This document shows positions 62,362-64,000 of a stretch of DNA of 64,000 nucleotides, in pieces. A program made the position numbers and the translations under genes. Within the stretch, counting starts at the first letter, position 1; each line of letters begins with the position of its first letter. The notes under the pieces were generated by a model. It worked only from the letters and a program-made list of their open reading frames with translations, made no database searches and was not told the origin of the DNA. Source of the stretch: Aureimonas glaciei (GTDB lineage: Bacteria; Pseudomonadota; Alphaproteobacteria; Rhizobiales; Rhizobiaceae); the NCBI RefSeq assembly GCF_014643375.1, contig NZ_BMJJ01000004.1, forward strand, positions 134,167 to 198,166, in the 5' to 3' direction.

Positions 62362-63744
62362 CTAGATGGCAAGCAGCAGGGGTTCGGGATTGGAATGGTA
62401 GAGATTGGCGATGACCGCCAGTCCCGTCTCCAGCTCTGTTTCGCTGGTCGAGCCGATCGAGAGGCGCACCGCCGGCTGGGATGCGGCGCCGGTCTGGAAG
62501 GAATGGCCGGGGGCGACGGCGACGCCGCGCAGCCGGGCCTGCGCCACGAACAGATCCTCGGCGGCGCGGCTGGCGAGCGGCAGCCAGACATGCAGGCCCT
62601 CGCGGTGGGCGCGGAAGGGCGTGCCCTGAAGGATCCGGGCGGCGATCGCCTGCCGCTTGCGCAGGGCCGCGCGCTGCCAGCGCACCAGGTCGGACGCGGT
62701 GCCGTCGACGACCCAGCGGGTAGCGAGCTCCGCGATCATCGGCGTCGCCACCCAGTTGGTGACGAGGTGGCGGTTGGTGACCGCCGAGAGGAGGCGGTCC
62801 GGCACGGCGAGATAGCCGGTGCGCAGCCCCGGCAGGACCGTCTTGGTGAAGCTCGTGACGTAGAGGGTGCGCTCCGGCGCGAAGGCGGCGATCGGCGGCG
62901 GGCGGTCCTCGATCAAGGCTCCGAGCGGGTCGTTTTCGATGATGGCGATATCGTGCCGCCGAGCGACCTCGACCAGCGCCTCGCGCCGCGCCGCGCTCAT
63001 CAGCGTCGCCATCGGGTTGATCACCGAGGGCTGGACGAAGACGCCGCGCACCACCTCGTTGCGGCAGGCGGCATCGAGCGCGGCGGGCAGGATGCCTTCC
63101 TCGTCGATCTCCAGACCCGCCAGCTTGAGGCCGAGATAGGAAGCGAGCGGCACCAGCGTGTGGTGGCCGATGGCTTCTGTGGCGATGGTCGAGCCGGGGG
63201 TGGCGATGCTCATCAAGGCGATGGTCATGCCGGCGGTGGCGCCGTTGGTCAGGCAGATGTGGCTGGGCGCGACGGAAAGCCCGTTGCCCCGCAGCCAGTC
63301 GGCCGCGACCGCGCGGTGGCGGGGAAAGATCATGTTCGGCCGGAAGGACAGCACGGCGCTGGCCGGCAGGTCGACGGCCAGCGTGGCCAGCGCCGCCTTC
63401 ATCCGGTCGATGTGCATGGCCTCGCAGACCGGTTTCAGGATCGACAGGTCGATGACCTCGCCGAGGCGCTCGGGAATGTAGGGGAGCGATCCGTCGGGCT
63501 CCTCCTTGCGCACGAAGGTGCCGCGGCCGGTCTCGCCCGACAGCATGCCGCGCCGGATGAGCTCGTCATAGGCGCGGCTCACCGTCTGCACGGAGAGGCC
63601 GAGACTGTCCGCCAGCACCCGGTGCGGCGGCAGGCGCACGCCGTTGGCCAGACGCCCGTCGACGATCGCCCGGCTGATCTGGTCGGCCAGCGACAGGTAG
63701 ATGGGCCGCTTCAGCGCGGCCTGGTCGATAAACCACATTGTCAT
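62362..63744 (-). CDS. enuR: EnuR, MocR/GntR-family regulator of ectoine catabolism
   Basis: 460 aa. The N-terminal winged helix (VLADSLGLSVQTVSRAYDELIRRG, about residues 44-67) is fused to a fold-type I aminotransferase domain with the PLP Lys in YVTSFTKTVLPGLRTGY. EnuR represses ehu/eut/doe genes and is released by PLP-bound ectoine breakdown products. The ATG at 63744 (MTMWFIDQAALKRPIYLSLAD) is used; the upstream frame extension is unlike the family. It lies 121 bp before ehuA in the same direction. Confidence 0.93.
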   Translation of the reverse strand: MTMWFIDQAALKRPIYLSLADQISRAIVDGRLANGVRLPPHRVLADSLGLSVQTVSRAYDELIRRGMLSGETGRGTFVRKEEPDGSLPYIPERLGEVIDLSILKPVCEAMHIDRMKAALATLAVDLPASAVLSFRPNMIFPRHRAVAADWLRGNGLSVAPSHICLTNGATAGMTIALMSIATPGSTIATEAIGHHTLVPLASYLGLKLAGLEIDEEGILPAALDAACRNEVVRGVFVQPSVINPMATLMSAARREALVEVARRHDIAIIENDPLGALIEDRPPPIAAFAPERTLYVTSFTKTVLPGLRTGYLAVPDRLLSAVTNRHLVTNWVATPMIAELATRWVVDGTASDLVRWQRAALRKRQAIAARILQGTPFRAHREGLHVWLPLASRAAEDLFVAQARLRGVAVAPGHSFQTGAASQPAVRLSIGSTSETELETGLAVIANLYHSNPEPLLLAI

Positions 63745-63774
63745 GATGGTACTTTTCCTGAAATCATGACAATG
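63737..63774 (-). promoter_or_regulatory. Likely EnuR boxes at the enuR promoter
   Basis: AAATCATGACAATG (63761-63774, plus orientation) and the inverted ATTGTCATGAT (63738-63748), which overlaps the enuR start codon, carry the same CATGACAAT core as the ehuA boxes. Autoregulation of enuR is inferred. Confidence 0.6.
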
Positions 63775-63940
63775 CACAAGTTCGATTTGGGTCGTTGGCC
63801 CCGGCCGAGGTGATAGGGCCGCCTTGGCCACGGCGCACCGACATGAAGAGGGGTGATCAGCATGCCGGCTACGAGCACCCAACGAGGCCTCCCATTCCCG
63901 TCCCCATGCGGGTTCGCGCGCCCCTCTCCCCCCGCACCTC

Positions 63941-64000
63941 GTCATCCCGGCCTTGAGCCGGGATCCATGCCGAGGCGCCAGTCGCGCCGCTCCGATTCAG
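63941..64000. repeat. Dispersed palindromic intergenic repeat, left arm only (runs off the window)
   Basis: GTCATCCCGGCCTTGAGCC then GGGATCCATGCC: a stem TCCCGGC/GCCGGGA around CTTGA at 63945-63963. It matches the left arm of the copy at 19746. The right arm would lie beyond the window edge. Between this and enuR (63775-63940) I see no gene. Confidence 0.65.

Overview
The window is high-GC DNA carrying an almost complete, compact photosynthesis gene cluster (PGC) of an alphaproteobacterium (positions 230-41950), followed by iron uptake, malonate catabolism and ectoine catabolism operons. The set hemA (C4 5-aminolevulinate synthase), pufQBALM, puhABCE, PpsR/PpaA, matPQMAB and enuR-ehuABCD-eutABCDE suggests a Hyphomicrobiales (Rhizobiales)-like phototroph; genus is not assignable by eye. 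Only the O2-dependent ring-E cyclase acsF is present (no bchE), and there is no pufC or puc operon in the window. This fits an aerobic anoxygenic phototroph whose reaction centre is re-reduced by the soluble cytochrome c2 encoded beside the bch genes.

Layout of the PGC: dxs and cycA (minus) diverge from bchI-bchD-bchO (plus); crtC-crtD (minus) diverge from crtE-crtF, followed by bchCXYZ-pufQ-pufBALM (plus). A small insertion of non-photosynthesis DNA follows (dispersed repeat, GFA-family gene, SnoaL-like gene). Then comes a tightly coupled minus-strand superoperon bchF-bchN-bchB-bchH-bchL-bchM-lhaA-puhA-puhB-puhC-orf-acsF-puhE, with hemA last. It diverges from ppaA/aerR-ppsR-bchG-bchP-orf (plus). 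PpsR-type operators (TGT-N12-ACA) occur in front of cycA/bchI, crtD/crtE, bchC, bchF/ppaA and bchG. At bchC and crtD/crtE two sites lie in tandem with exactly 8 bp between them. Not found in the window: crtI, crtB, crtA, bchE, bchJ, pufC, and the pucC-like gene often found between bchG and bchP.

Two PGC genes have structural anomalies. bchG has an apparent one-base deletion that breaks the frame after codon 207. crtC has no canonical start codon and overlaps the 3' end of crtD in another frame over a stretch where both proteins look family-like.

Downstream (minus strand unless noted): a class C beta-lactamase-like gene; fbpCBA (ferric iron ABC importer) behind an AT-rich leader; matB-matA-matM-matQ-matP (malonate TRAP uptake, malonyl-CoA synthetase and decarboxylase) with a divergent GntR regulator (plus); and doeB/eutE-doeA/eutD-eutC-eutB-eutA-ehuD-ehuC-ehuB-ehuA-enuR for uptake and breakdown of ectoine and hydroxyectoine. 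A second copy of the dispersed repeat begins at the right edge.
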